This document shows, in pieces, positions 52,650-64,000 of a DNA stretch of 64,000 nucleotides. A program made the position numbers and the translations under genes. The stretch is from Ligula intestinalis (lineage: Eukaryota > Platyhelminthes > Cestoda > Diphyllobothriidea > Diphyllobothriidae): NCBI GenBank assembly GCA_036362985.1, contig JAYGXS010000007.1:10444345-10508344 (forward strand). The letters run 5' to 3'. The notes beneath the pieces were generated by a model. That model saw nothing but the letters and a program-made list of their open reading frames with translations. It was not told the DNA's origin and did not search any database. Position 1 is the stretch's first letter. Every line of letters begins with the position of its first letter.

Positions 52650-53640
52650 TGTTTGTTAGCTTCCTGTTGTATAGGCTTAGTTAGTGTTTGGGAAGGCTGC
52701 ATGCTTGCGGTTGAGTTTCGGATCCCACCCTTTCGACGACCTGAATTGGGTGCTTTAATAGAAGGTTTGGGAGGACTCTGATCGAGTATCGAAGCTGTTG
52801 GTCTACCTGACGTAGAGGGCTTTTCGGAATTTCTAGGAGGGCTACCAGAATTACTAGCTATGGCAACTGGGGAAGCATCTAAGTTGAAAGTAGACGGGGA
52901 TGTCTGGTGACTTGAGGGGGATGAGACATTTGTTGTACTGAGGAGCAGTAATCTAGGTTTGGCAGGAATAAAAGTACATGGCTCGCTAGGTTTCCTAGGG
53001 CTACGACCAGGAACTTGAGCCGGTTGCGGTGAATTAAGTATTTTATAAGAAGAACTTGAACTATTCTTCGCTCCATTGGAGTGAGATCATGACAGAGGAA
53101 ATACAGTGTATTTCTCAGATATTTTGAAACAAGCTCTTGCTGTTTAAAAATGGCGTCTATTTCAATAGGTGAAAATAGCTTGACTAAAATGGGTGGGTTT
53201 TTACTGCAAGATGACAGTCTAATAGCCTCTGCTATTTTATAGTTAAATCCACAGGAGCAGAGGAAATGCATTGCAACGTCCATTGGCCTAATTGATTTCG
53301 GAACGTTTTTCAGAATAAAATTGTACGACCTTTTTTGTCTATCCTGTGACTCACTTGCGACCAAATTAACGGGAGTATCTAAACGTTTGCATTCCTGAGA
53401 GGAAACTGCAGAGATATTCCCATCAAATAGAGTCCCAAGGATTGAGAGATCTGACCCAAATTTCAACATAAACTCACTGCAGTTTTTCATTGCAGACAAA
53501 TCTTTTTGCTCGGCAATCAGATCAGGCTAAATACTGATGTCAGGCTGAAGACTGATATCAGTAATGATGTTTGCCTTTCGCAGAAACCGCTTGGGTCTGG
53601 AATTCTGTGGCTTCCTACTGAATGAAAGTGTCGCCTTCAT
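52650..53640 (-). pseudogene. LINE family 3 ORF1 with an in-frame stop and a frame shift
   Basis: From the ATG at 53640 the frame is MKATLSFSRKPQ, then a TAG near 53527, then LSAMKNCSEFMLKFG and the RRM-like block RSYNFILKNVPKSIR, LFSPIEIDAIFKQQEL and LCHDLTPMERRIVQ. A shift near 53010 moves the frame into a Ser/Pro-rich tail (SPQPAQVPGRSPRKPSEP). The layout parallels ORF1 of family 1. Confidence 0.75.
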
Positions 53641-53779
53641 ACTTTTCGAAGCACCAAGTAGATTAATCACGAAAACAGTCGGGAATTCAGAAGAAACTAA
53701 CTGTTTAAGCTTATATAATATGCTGAAAGCAAGACAGATGGTTAACAGAATGCTGGGTAAGCAAGTATAGACCAAACCA

Positions 53780-56700
53780 ACAAAAGGAATGGAAGCAGAT
53801 TTTTCAAACGTACGAACTGGTACTTACGGATAATTTATATACGAAAACGAAAAACTAATAGTCGTATCTTCTCTTAGATAAATCGATTTATATAAGACTG
53901 ATGACTTAGCTAAAATTTCAAAACCAGCGCTCGACCTTGACCTTGTTTCGCTTAAGTAACTAAAAATTTGATCGCTCACGTACACACCGATTGCATGTTA
54001 TTTTACTAATAAGCACTGCTCATTCCAGTACTTTGCTCTGTCAATCTATGAAACAGTTTTTGGGATTTCTTGTGAACGCACATGAAGAAATTGACTTCCT
54101 TCTAGGAAATTTATTTGGAAAACTACTGCCCGCAGTACCTCAACTGCCCCTTCCGATCCGACAAGCCGAAACCCTATAGCCTTATCCAACCTGAACGCTT
54201 CTCAGAACCACCTCATGCAGATCATATGTATGCAAAGGCTCCCCTGCAGAGACGACTTTTTGAACCGTTTTGTCCACTTCAAATTATCTGTTGGGATGAT
54301 CGAGCACTTCACCCAGACAGAGAAACAGACAGTCCAAGGTCACGTCGGAAGGGACAACTCACACGACCTTCAAATGCTGGACATTATGCGTGGACAAAGA
54401 AAGCGCACTCGAAGCCAGACTGCACTGGAGTTGAGCCTAGCCGAGCCGAGTGAGGTCACGCTGAGGACAGACGCACAGGCGTGCGCTAGCAGAGTGCGCA
54501 TGACGCACTGAGAGAGCCAATGGGGAGCAACGACGACTGCCCCTTAAATAGCGAGGCTGCCAGCAAAACGGGGACTCTGTTGTGAACACGCTGCCTAGGC
54601 GAGACCGATCACAGAATACTGCTGCTGTACACATGGACCAGAGTTCGTGTACTAGTACAAGTGACTCTAAAGTACTAGCTGTTTTCCCATTCTGTCTTCT
54701 CTTCCTAACACGCACTAGGAGAACATAACTGGTGTTGACACAGGAACACACCGACGTTACAACGTTATCGATCATCATTACGAAATGTTGACGGCCTCGA
54801 TGGATACTTTGTTTCACCACCTTGACGATGGTTTCTTAAGTCAGGCATAACTCTTCCTACCCAGGCAAAAATCCGCGCGCTCTCTTCTAGTTGGCTCTTT
54901 GTGATCTGCGACGATCTGGTCAGCACTTGCTCCAACCGCGCCCTGTGGTCATAATTTAGGCGGCCATATACGGTTTTCCCTTATGTCAGCCGACAATGCA
55001 CTGTTGACGACCCTGACGATTTCTTCTGCGTTCACATCTTGTTGGCGGATTCTGCAATCAGCCAAGTCGTATCATGGTCACATTTCAGATACTTTGTTAA
55101 TGATCTCGCGACCTTTACAGTCCCCTTATCATTTTTACCATAAACATAAGGATGATCCTCGTGATGGGTTTTCCCTGTCTCACCTCCCTGATTGTTGTTC
55201 CCGTAAGTGGCCTAACGGTTCTAAGGAGGTGAATTGTAGCCTCCGCTGTTTTATGATTTATCTCAGGATGAGGAGCATTCTGATACCTCGCACGCTTCCA
55301 TCAGCAAAGTGATCCTATCTCACATTCATATATTCCTCTCCATGAGCAATGATGTTTTTCCTTAAAAACCTCTTAAACTATACATTTGAATAATTTTATT
55401 GAAAATTGCTGTTTTTTCCACTGTAGGACATCAATCTCTTCTTGCCCTCCATATGACCTTGGGCAGTATTTTTTTTCTACAGTTTACTTGCAAGTCAAGG
55501 TTCACTGAACTCTGCCCCAAATTAATCGTAGAATATTTTTCACTGCTTCTTTCTTATCTATTTGTTCTGTCAATCAGTATTTTTGAGGAGAATGGACTTG
55601 AGGAGGTATCCTGTTGTAAGCTTTTATGGCAAATCAGTACGCCTCCAACTTGATACAGCCCCAGACGTTAGTCTTATCTCCACGCACACTTGGTAGATCA
55701 TTAGATGGCCATCGATGATCGCATCGACTAAAAGGCAAGGAGCGTATCTGGATGATTTCTCCGGCTCAAAAATAGACTTGAACGTGACGTTTCTCTTCAT
55801 GGCATTCAATTCAACAAAAAGTGCTAACACAAACAGTGTCTGAACCTTAACTAACTTGGCCTCGACTGGATCGAAAACTTCGGTTTCTTGGAATTGCCAC
55901 TTAACCACATTTGCAACAATTTGCAGTCAACTTGAAGTAGACTCACCAAATCGAATCAGCTGGCCGTCAATTTTATGCTGACAGCCAAAAATGTCATCAG
56001 CTTTACCTCAAGCCTCCAGAGGATTGAACCGAAATAGGAAGAATATGATTCCTTTGGAGGTGAATCCGCGAACCATATCTTACAACTCGGTCCAAAGGAG
56101 TGCTATGGGCCATCCTAACCGACGCGCACGCAAGTGGCCCTGATGACTCGCTCCCACGCTCTACCAGCGGTCCACCCACAGACAGCGCGTTTGCTGACCG
56201 TCAGACAGCCACGTCGGTCGGAAGAAAGCCAGTTAAGTCACTCCTCGCTTAAGGACACAATCTGATTGGTGGGACTGAACATGACTGTGCACGCGTTTGC
56301 ATGCCCTAAATACGATCTAATAGGCCCACTTACAGACTTCCTTCCTTGTCCCTGTTGTTTTGGTCTATTTGGAAGTTAAACAAAGCGTAATTGGGTGGTG
56401 ACATCTAGGCTTGTGGAAACATTATGACTATTTTCTTTATGGTAGCATTTATTCGTATGTACGTTATTCTGCAGCGATGGTACATTTTCCTTTATACATC
56501 CTAGAAATAAGAAGAATAAAGAGCAGTAATTTAATTTTAAAGCACCTAGAAGGCACAACATCAACAAAACTGAGTACTGACCTCAAATACTTACAGCAAT
56601 GACACCGGTGCTCTCTCTGAGCGTCCAGGTTTGCAGGAAAATTTAAAAGTTCTACAAGTCAATTGGTCAGCTTTCTCTCACTCAAAACGCTTAATTAACC

Positions 56701-57419
56701 AAAATATACTATTCTTTTAGAAAAAGTGCTTAACTGAAAACTTATTAGCGAGAAAAAACGTCTGGAATGGAAGGGATGGAAAAAGTAAATGGAACCCCCA
56801 CAAGAAGCGAGAAGGTACAGGAGAAAAAACTGCTTGGACAGCAGTGATCGGACCATTGGGTCAGTATTTATCATCAAAATATAAGGCTTCAAAAGACTAG
56901 GACTAATTATATGTCTAATTACGTTTTATATATGGATGATAGGGCATACGGTTGAACGTCACACTTCCATGATGTCAAATTCTATTTGAAAATGAATTTT
57001 GGAACGTATGACACTTAATCATCAGAAAATATATTCACTCACTTACTTCTTTAGTCAAGGAATTTTAAAATTTTTCTCATGCATTCGCCGAACTTCCTTT
57101 GACGTAAAACAAACCAAAAGTAAAAAAACAGTCGTTTTCTAATGATATCCCATTCCTTCCCAAATCTGTGACCTTTTCACTTTAAGATTCTTTAATCAAC
57201 TACTGACTCCAATATTTTAAAAATATAATAAGGAAGCTGAATGGATACTGAGGGCATTAAAGTTCAGCTTTTTATAAAGCCCAAAGTCCGTTTACTTTGT
57301 TTATTCTCTTCAAGGTTTACTACAAATTTCCCAGTTACTAATTTAAAAAGTAACTACAGTAAACCAACTTCACCTCTTATCCAATCAGAGAGCACGTGTA
57401 AAAACCTTTCGTATTCAGT
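53780..57419. other. Intergenic stretch upstream of WDR35
   Basis: No gene could be supported. Open frames at 54115-54511 (+) and 55624-55908 (-) have no recognised domain. The area around 54440-54840 is GC-rich with a TTAAATAG box and could be regulatory or an LTR-like remnant; I could not find a partner. The segment 56230-56345 resembles 7590-7700. The WDR35 promoter must lie at the right end. Confidence 0.45.
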
Positions 57420-57443
57420 ATGTTTGCTTATTTAAGTAAAAAG
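57420..57443 (+). CDS. WDR35: WDR35 coding exon 1
   Basis: ATG at 57420 gives MFAYLSKK, matching the conserved MFFYLSKK start of WDR35, then GTAAAT donor. Confidence 0.9.
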
Positions 57444-60400
57444 GTAAATGACCTGTTTTTCTTGACTCTGAGTAAGATAGCCATTCCAAACAACAAGAAA
57501 CTCAAGTCTCTGGCCTGGAGTACAGAACATGGATACATTGCTTGTGGAGGAGAGGATGGTCTACTGAAGGTCTTGAAGCTCGAAGCTCAGAAGGAAGATA
57601 GTACGCTTGGCTTGGCAGCTCCTACCAATCTGGCAATGAACCAAACTTTGGAAGGTCACAATGGTAAATTAACTCTCAAAATGTTAGTTGTACAGGAATG
57701 GTGCAAGTTATTACCTGGAATGAACAGTATGAAAAAATAACATCTGCAGATGAGCACGGCCTCATCATTGTTTGGATGCTTTACAAAGGGAACTGGTTCG
57801 AAGAGATGATAAACAATAGAAACAAGTCAACAGTTCGTGGATTAAAGGTATGCTATACATGAACTAATTAACCCAAAAATAGTGGGATAAAGGTGGTCGA
57901 CGAATATGCATCGCATACGAAGATGGTGCAGTTATCGTTGGATCTGTAGACGGGAACCGTATTTGGGGAAAAGAATTGAAATGTACAGAGCTGACAGCGG
58001 TCGAATGGGCACCACATGGTCGTTCTATACTCTTTGGCCTGTCATCTGGTGAAATTCATGTCTACGATTCCCTGGGAATATTTCTGGTATATCCATATAA
58101 TCTGCTAACTAAATTGAATCTGTGCCAGGTTGGCTTTTCACGCTCCAATATAAATGAGCAACATATGTTATCCAGTTAACTTCTTACACGTTTGCATTAG
58201 GAAATTTATGAAACCAGTAGACCAAAAACAGGCACAATTTAGATTAACCATGTTTACGATGTTTGACAGTTACATTGGATACGGTATTACGTTTTGGAAA
58301 ATTTTGATTTTTGTTTTGTCGACGTTTTCGTTGTTAGGACATTTCTATGTGCAAATACCAATGAAATTTTGAACTAGTTGTTCAAAGCTCCAGATATTTC
58401 ACTGTGGTAACTTATAATCTACAAATTAGTCAAAACTATCATCTTTTCTATGAAATTGTGAATAGAAGGGACAGTAAAATAGTAAAATACATGGTTGCTA
58501 AGTATTTTATTCCAAAACAGTTTCAATTTCTTGAAATCTGTTGCATAATGTTTATAGACTAGTTATCTGATAAATCGAAATGCTAAAGTTTACGTTCAAA
58601 GTTCTTTCAAACATATTCAACCCGATTGGATTTATGTCTGAGCCTTGTAGGATTTACCGCGGCGGTTTCGAAGGTTTCCAAAATCGTCGCTGCGTAGATA
58701 ACATAAGGCCTTATTTTCACCTGCAGACCGATGTTTAGAGTTTATTCTTAGTAATCAAATGTGGTGTTTTGTATTTTTTTGAAAATACAAAGATTAGTTC
58801 GAGGAATTATAAGTGCACTCTTAACTTATTAGGTTTAAACTTCACTTTTACGTTTAAGCATGGAATGCTTACATTGACGCTAACTAGATGCTCGTACGCG
58901 GCTTTTAATTGTGTTCGTGTGACTTTTAGCATAGACACTGTTCTCAAGTTCCACTACCTATATCGGAAAAATTAGCGCATATGAAATAATTTTTATTACG
59001 GTGGACCTCCATCAACCGAAATTCTGAAATGTGTTTTCGATTTGAATAGATTGCTTAAGCAGCATTCTAAAATAAATGACAATTTTGCATGATTCCAATA
59101 TATTTCAGTCTCATCGGGATGCCGAATGCTGAACGAGCTTCCTTCTGTCCGTCTGCAACAAGCATTTTATCTAAAAAATGGCTACTTAAGTAGTATGCAT
59201 TTTCTTCATCGATTTTCTATTCAAATGTATTTTTTGTAGATGCTTTTATAAAAAATGTTTCTACTGATTTCGTGATAAATTATGCCTTCTTCAAATTGCA
59301 CACTCGCAGGAGGGGGTTTTAAATTTTTTTATGATTATGAGGTTTTCGGAGACCATGAAATGTGCGTTAATAGTACAGAGTATTCGTTAGTTTATTAATT
59401 TTGCCTTTAAGGTATGATAGTTCGACCGTGGATTCTGAAGCTGTCCACCATAAACTCCGCAACATAATGGTGTAGGAACAGTCATTATTCGCTGGATTAT
59501 ATTTAGAGGAGACTTGTGCGAACCGCGCAGTCAGTCCAGTGTGCATCGTTTTGTGTAGAGTGACTGACTGGCGGGCTGAGAGTAAGGTTACAATGACTCC
59601 TTAATATGACTCTTACAGTATTCCCGCATAAGTGTTGTTCGGTTGCAAAAAGCTAAGATCTGCGTCGCCCCAGGCGCTTTCTTTCAAGCCCTCAATGGCG
59701 CAAGAAAAGAAAGTATTTGCGTAACAAGATCAGATCGATCAGATAGTTCCCTTCAGTGAGTAGTGACTCGATTCGCTTTCTGTTTTTATCCGGCGCGCAT
59801 GTTAGAGCCCTTAGCCTAGCCACAGCTCTGCGCTGCATCAACACATGCTTTGTAAGTGGGCTGACTAAAAGCGTGGCCTGAGGGCTGCATGCCAGTAAGT
59901 TTGTTAGGGTGGCTCCTAACAAGGTGTTTTGGTGGCGCACATGGGAGGGGCGGCCTATCCCGCGCCCGATGCCACATATAAGGCTGCTGCGAACTCTTTT
60001 CAGAACTATGCAACTTCATCTTCGCAGCATAGAGAAATGTCCGATTTTCCTTGGACAGGATGTATAAAGCATGTAGTCTAAAAGCCTTGAATAACAGTGT
60101 AGCTTTCAAATTATTTGACGGCAGGACTGGTTATAGAGACCCCAAAAATCCCATGGACTTATTATAAAAAAACTACTTTCACATATTCAGTAGCCAGATT
60201 TTGAAATTTGTCGTTCAATTCTACCAATGGGAGGATGAATTTCTATTTTCGTTATATTTCGCCTACATAGGGTTAAACTTCCTTAATTGGCATTCGCAAC
60301 CTGCGCAACAGAAGTTAATATTGATCGAATTTTATTCTATTTTAGCACATTAACACATATTACATATTAATTTAAGCTCGCTAGCCAAGAATTAAATGTT

Positions 60401-62009
60401 TTACTTCAAAATACTTTCAGTAGTTGGACGGAAGGATAGATATCTAGAGGGGCCCTACAAATCAGTTTTGCCTATTCGACAATTTAGAAGGCTGTTAAAG
60501 GCGGAGGATACAATTTCCTCAAGTAAAAATTCAAAGAATGCATAATTTTCTACAAAACAAATAAAAGATACAATATTTTCGTGCATCATTTCTAAAAAGA
60601 TATGTTTGAGTTTGTAAGAACATAAAAATCAATGAGACATGTTTATACTACTTAAGTAGGCATTTGTTACGGACAATGCTTTGCATGGGTGGTCAGGAGG
60701 AGGTTCTTTATTAAGCCGGCGACAGAAGTATATTGGGTTTAAGCTGCAGGAGAATCAATATCACATTTATAATGTTACTCCCAATAATATGATTCTGGCT
60801 CTGAGGAAATATCAAGAAACATCCTGTCAGTATTTTTTGTACATTTCTGCATGGTTTTGTTAAGATCCCTTTTCATTCTGTTCCTTCTAGAATAAACTAC
60901 CGATCTACTGTCTTTATGATATTCATGGAGCCGTGTCCCTTGCCTGCATAACTTGGTACCGAGGCGAAAAAGGGTACTTTGAACAGGATTGTCCTGTGCT
61001 TGCAATTTGCTACGACGTCGGCCGATGTCAAATAATGAAACACGAAAATGACACAAGTGCGGGTTTATTTTTTATGGTGGTAATGTTTAAAAAAGTTTCT
61101 TGTACTCTGAGATTGCAAAATTCTTCTATCTTTACGTTCTGTAAACAGTAGTAGAAGTCTGTAGCTATCCTTTGTGGATTTCAGCCACATCTTTTAAATC
61201 TTTTAGCACCAACGCTCCTTGAGACTGGCATCCATATAAGTTGCGCCGCCTGGAACGAAAACGGTTCAGTGTTGGCGGTCGGTGGCCAACAGAAATTTGC
61301 ATCAGGACAACAACAGCCTGAGCGTGGTTTAGGAGTTGTGCAATTTTACAATCCTCTTGGTGACGTACGTTTTAAGTCATAAATTCAGATTTTTGGGGCC
61401 ATTTTGTTATTTAAAAATACGCCGATAACACCTAAAGTCAATTCTGAGCTTTTGCAGCAATCCGTGGCAGGGAAAATTAGTTTCAAATCTTCTCTATCTT
61501 CCGTGATTTTGAAGGGCTTTTAACAGTCACTTAAGGTCTAACAATTTTCTTAAATTATAATTTGTTGACTTACCTATTTTTAAAAGAGTGGCGACCTTGG
61601 AACAATTTTGACCCACGCCAAAAAAGACGAGGAATTTGTTTAACCATCAGTTTACTCACCCGAGCTACAATTATTAATCGTATATCTGAAATGATTCACA
61701 CATAGTCGCGCTAATACTAATGTCAGCAGGTTTTTTATCGTAACACACTTGCTAACTACCTTCAATACTTTTCATTTTTAGCACTTACATACCCTGAGCG
61801 TGCCCGGAAAACAGCCCTCGGCATGCGCTTGGGAGGGTTTGGGTTCTCTACGACTGGCACTGGCTATTGACTCGTTCATCTACTTCACAAATCTACGACC
61901 GAAATATCAATGGACATATTGCAGAAGTACCAGTACGCTGGTCTATGCCTTTACTAGAGCGGATACACAAGAACGATGCGTGATGTTCTGGAACACCAAA
62001 AGGAATACG
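57420..62009 (+). CDS. WDR35: WD repeat protein 35 / IFT121, first seven coding exons (gene continues past the window)
   Basis: WDR35 is a subunit of the IFT-A complex, which carries cargo in cilia. Exons: 57420-57443, 57477-57663, 57696-57847, 57883-58086, 60891-61056, 61207-61364, 61782-62009; phases agree throughout (1119 bases, 373 residues). Human WDR35 has about 1180 residues, so this is the N-terminal third with the first WD40 propeller. Diagnostic blocks: [118 protein letters not shown]. The next exon was not found before 64000. Introns 1-3 are 33, 32 and 35 bases; intron 4 is 2.8 kb. Confidence 0.93.
57477..57663 (+). CDS. WDR35: WDR35 coding exon 2
   Basis: Encodes [35 protein letters not shown] and [11 protein letters not shown]; ends in phase 1. 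Confidence 0.93.
57696..57847 (+). CDS. WDR35: WDR35 coding exon 3
   Basis: Encodes [20 protein letters not shown], then [19 protein letters not shown]; phase 0 at the end. Confidence 0.93.
57883..58086 (+). CDS. WDR35: WDR35 coding exon 4
   Basis: Encodes [32 protein letters not shown] and [16 protein letters not shown]; followed by GTATAT and a 2.8 kb intron. Confidence 0.92.
58087..60890 (+). other. WDR35 intron 4 (2.8 kb)
   Basis: AT-rich sequence with no exon, transposon ORF or clear repeat recognised. A short CTGACTGAC motif occurs near 59563. Confidence 0.6.
60891..61056 (+). CDS. WDR35: WDR35 coding exon 5
   Basis: Encodes [40 protein letters not shown] and [13 protein letters not shown]; acceptor TTCTAG, phase 1 at the end. 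Confidence 0.92.
61207..61364 (+). CDS. WDR35: WDR35 coding exon 6
   Basis: Encodes [28 protein letters not shown] and [11 protein letters not shown]. Confidence 0.92.
61782..62009 (+). CDS. WDR35: WDR35 coding exon 7
   Basis: Encodes [52 protein letters not shown] and [11 protein letters not shown]; donor GTACGT. Confidence 0.92.
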
Positions 62010-62486
62010 GTACGTGGCAGTTTGCGCGCCCGATGAACGGTCTGTTAATTAATAATTCGTTTGATATGGCTACTCAAATAAAACTAGTAAGATAGTCAAT
62101 ATCATCTATAAACTGTGCAACTTGAGGGTACTGAGTGTCGCCAAGAATTCTTTAGACAAAGCACACTCTGGTTAAATTTTTTGGAAGCTGGTGTCAGGAG
62201 ACGCGTCTTTACAGAACCTACGAAGCCATGAAACAAATGCATCACGCAGTTTGCACTGAAATGGGGGAAAGTGACGGTTATCTCATATAATTTTTAGTTA
62301 GAAGAGTAACCTTGATTTTACTTCCAACATGGATTAGATGGACTGTGAGCCGAATTGATTCAGATAAATTAACAGACTTAATCTTTTTTAAGATATTTCC
62401 GGCTACTGGTACGGACCATGACAGTAGTAATGACTTAGTGCTGATTTTCGTATGCATTCGATGGGTGAGTAAGTTCAATCCTACTG
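62010..62486 (+). other. WDR35 intron 7, proximal part
   Basis: No exon matching the next WDR35 block (human KYVKGLISITTC) is seen. Confidence 0.5.
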
Positions 62487-62970
62487 CAGTACTCGCCGGT
62501 TATTAAGTCCAATTCGGGCCCAGACAAAATTGGGCTTAATAAGCGGCGGGCGCACTAACCGGAGAGTCCTAGTTCGTGATAGGCAAACGCGGGATAGGCA
62601 CTATACATAACATGCATACTGTATTATGTGTAGAGCTTGGTTATGTACAAGAAAAGAATGCTGTTCATCTGTATTTTACGTAATAACAAAAAAAAAAAAA
62701 TGATTTGCCGCACGTTTAAAAAAGCAATCTAGTGTCAGTTGCTTTGGAGGAAATTTTACTCGCAAGCGCTCTTTGATTTCCTTCTCCAGGCACCAGGAAT
62801 CGCAGAGAGATGAAAATTTCACTCCATCCTGTTGACAAACTGGGCTTTGTAGCCGGCGACTGAGCTTATTAGCCGGCGGATTTTGCTATGTAAAATTTCG
62901 TCCCAAGCTGATTTGAGCTTAATACTTGGCTGGGCCTATAAACCGTGGGCTTAATAAACGGTGACTACTG
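62487..62970. mobile_element. TA-flanked MITE, copy 2
   Basis: Same family as 25219-25633: starts CAGTACTCGCCGG, ends GGTGACTACTG followed by TA. It carries an A13 run (62688-62700) and an extra ~60-base segment. The left TA reads TG. It lies in WDR35 intron 7. Confidence 0.85.
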
Positions 62971-64000
62971 TAAATAGAAAGGAGACAAAAGAAGGTAGAA
63001 GTGATAACCGTGAAAGTACAACTCCAGGATTCCATAATCGAAAAACGCCGGAATGATTAGTATATTCAAGGTCTATAGGCATAGAACAAAATTTGATGTT
63101 TCTATTTAGGCCGAAAACCATCAGACACTGCGGAATAACCGCATACCTCACGCATAAATGGATATTGTAATTTAGCACCCTAGCAGCACTTGTACTAGAT
63201 AAAAGTCCAAACACACGTTTCTTCGGTAGTCTGTCACTGCATAACATAGCTGCGAGGGTCCTACTCAGCAGTGGGTCCCTCAGCTTTTCTTGTCTGCTTT
63301 ATGGTTGATATACTGGTTTTGAGAGTTCAGAGGTTCAACTTAGGCTATAGGCCTTGAATGTACTAATCCGTACAGAAAACAATTTCAACGGAGATCAAAA
63401 AGCTGAACTTTCAAAGCCGAAAGCTGGGGGACCCATTGATGAGCCGCACCCTCGCGGCTGTGTCAAGGAGCGGCAGAATACTGGCAAAACACGTGCCTGG
63501 TCCTTTTAGCTAGCACCTAGGCTGTTTGTATGGTAAGTTACAAAGTCAGTATATACTACTACAGTCTGTCCGTCGATAGCGGGTTTCAGCCCAGATATAA
63601 AATTACAATTACGGTCTATGCCTTTAGACCTTAAATATACTTATGTGTACCGCGACCGGAAATTAATGTCTTAGGAACTTAAAAAGCTGAACTTTTAAAT
63701 CGGTATAACGACCAGAAAGCAACTAGGGAAAGCTAGGGGACCCACTGATGAGCCGGTCGGAGAGCGCCAGACTACGGTTGTTAATAGTTTTCATTGAATT
63801 CAACAGGAAAACTAGTCCCTGGTTCGGACCTCATGTTTTGCAGCATCTGCACTTGGTTGCGTTTGGTTGATAGCAACTACTTAACGAGAAATTGTCTCCA
63901 GTCGCCCTTGCATTTGTCGATAATGTTCTTCTACACATCTCTATGCCAACTGAGGGTCTTTGTGTGAGCGTTGCAACCGCCCTGACCATCAGCTGTTTCC
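62971..64000. other. Right edge, presumed WDR35 intron
   Basis: Apart from the segments at 63365-63760, no exon or known element was recognised. Confidence 0.45.
63365..63760. repeat. Two related segments, also in the RTE fragment
   Basis: AAAAAGCTGAACTTTCAAA (63398) and AAAAAGCTGAACTTTTAAA (63680), each followed by GGGGACCCAnTGATGAGCCG, are about 280 bases apart. The latter block is also at 22712 with CGGCTGTGTCAAG-like sequence. Confidence 0.6.

Larger units (their letters stand above)
48893..53640 (-). mobile_element. LINE family 3, nearly full-length copy
   Basis: Order on the minus strand: ORF1 (53640-about 52650), a short repeat-bearing gap with a (TAA)n run, an APE-type endonuclease (52326-51553), a linker (51486-50960), RT (50854-49478) and a 3' UTR ending GGGCCTTAAATAGACTAATT and (ATT)n at 48893-48915. 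Many stops and shifts are present. Confidence 0.85.

Noticed and set aside
54115..54511. Possible gene upstream of WDR35
   Set aside because: Two overlapping frames without recognisable domain or splice support.
54440..54840. Possible solo LTR with TTAAATAG box
   Set aside because: No partner LTR, terminal TG..CA pair or target duplication could be shown.
55624..55908. 94-codon minus-strand open frame
   Set aside because: Protein-like composition but no recognised motif and no neighbouring exons found.
62014..64000. Search for WDR35 exon 8
   Set aside because: No block like the next conserved WDR35 segment was found, so the gene is left open at the right edge.

Overview
This window is animal nuclear DNA, gene-poor and rich in repeats. 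Its two real genes are split by introns, one of them with introns of only 32-35 bases. The repeats are CR1-like and RTE-like non-LTR retrotransposons, Penelope-like elements (PLEs) with GIY-YIG endonucleases, tRNA-derived SINEs and a TA-flanked MITE. Together these suggest a parasitic flatworm, most likely a cestode or a related trematode. That placement is inference; no species-specific marker is visible.

Two host genes stand in divergent orientation. RFC1, the large subunit of the replication factor C clamp loader, is complete on the minus strand. Sixteen coding exons run from 35429 down to 9859, every intron phase agrees, and the product is about 1226 residues. WDR35 (IFT121, an intraflagellar transport A subunit) lies on the plus strand. 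Its first seven coding exons are at 57420-62009, and the gene runs off the right edge. RFC1 loads the PCNA clamp at replication forks; WDR35 works in cilia. They share no pathway and are about 22 kb apart.

Layout: 1-4598 is a nearly complete CR1-like LINE with a stop in ORF1 and a frame break in ORF2. 4599-6070 is a scrambled PLE with an inverted endonuclease piece and two in-frame tandem duplications. 6285-9858 is intergenic. 9859-35429 is RFC1, whose introns hold decayed LINE pieces, two RTE fragments, a PLE flanked by a second copy of an RFC1 exon end, a MITE, a 232-base tandem duplication and a run of five SINEs. 35430-40240 is intergenic with a decayed LINE. 40240-53640 is a minus-strand nest in which one CR1-like element is interrupted three times by two other LINE families and is followed by a nearly full-length third-family element. 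53780-57419 is intergenic. 57420-64000 is WDR35 with a large fourth intron and a second MITE copy.

The most unusual signals are: the PLE insertion bounded by two diverged ~125-base copies of an RFC1 exon-intron boundary; hammerhead-like PLE 3' ends, including an inverted pair; a MITE whose interior repeats its own terminal motif; and an RFC1 acceptor whose pyrimidine tract is a C15 run. Nothing here proves a wholly new system.
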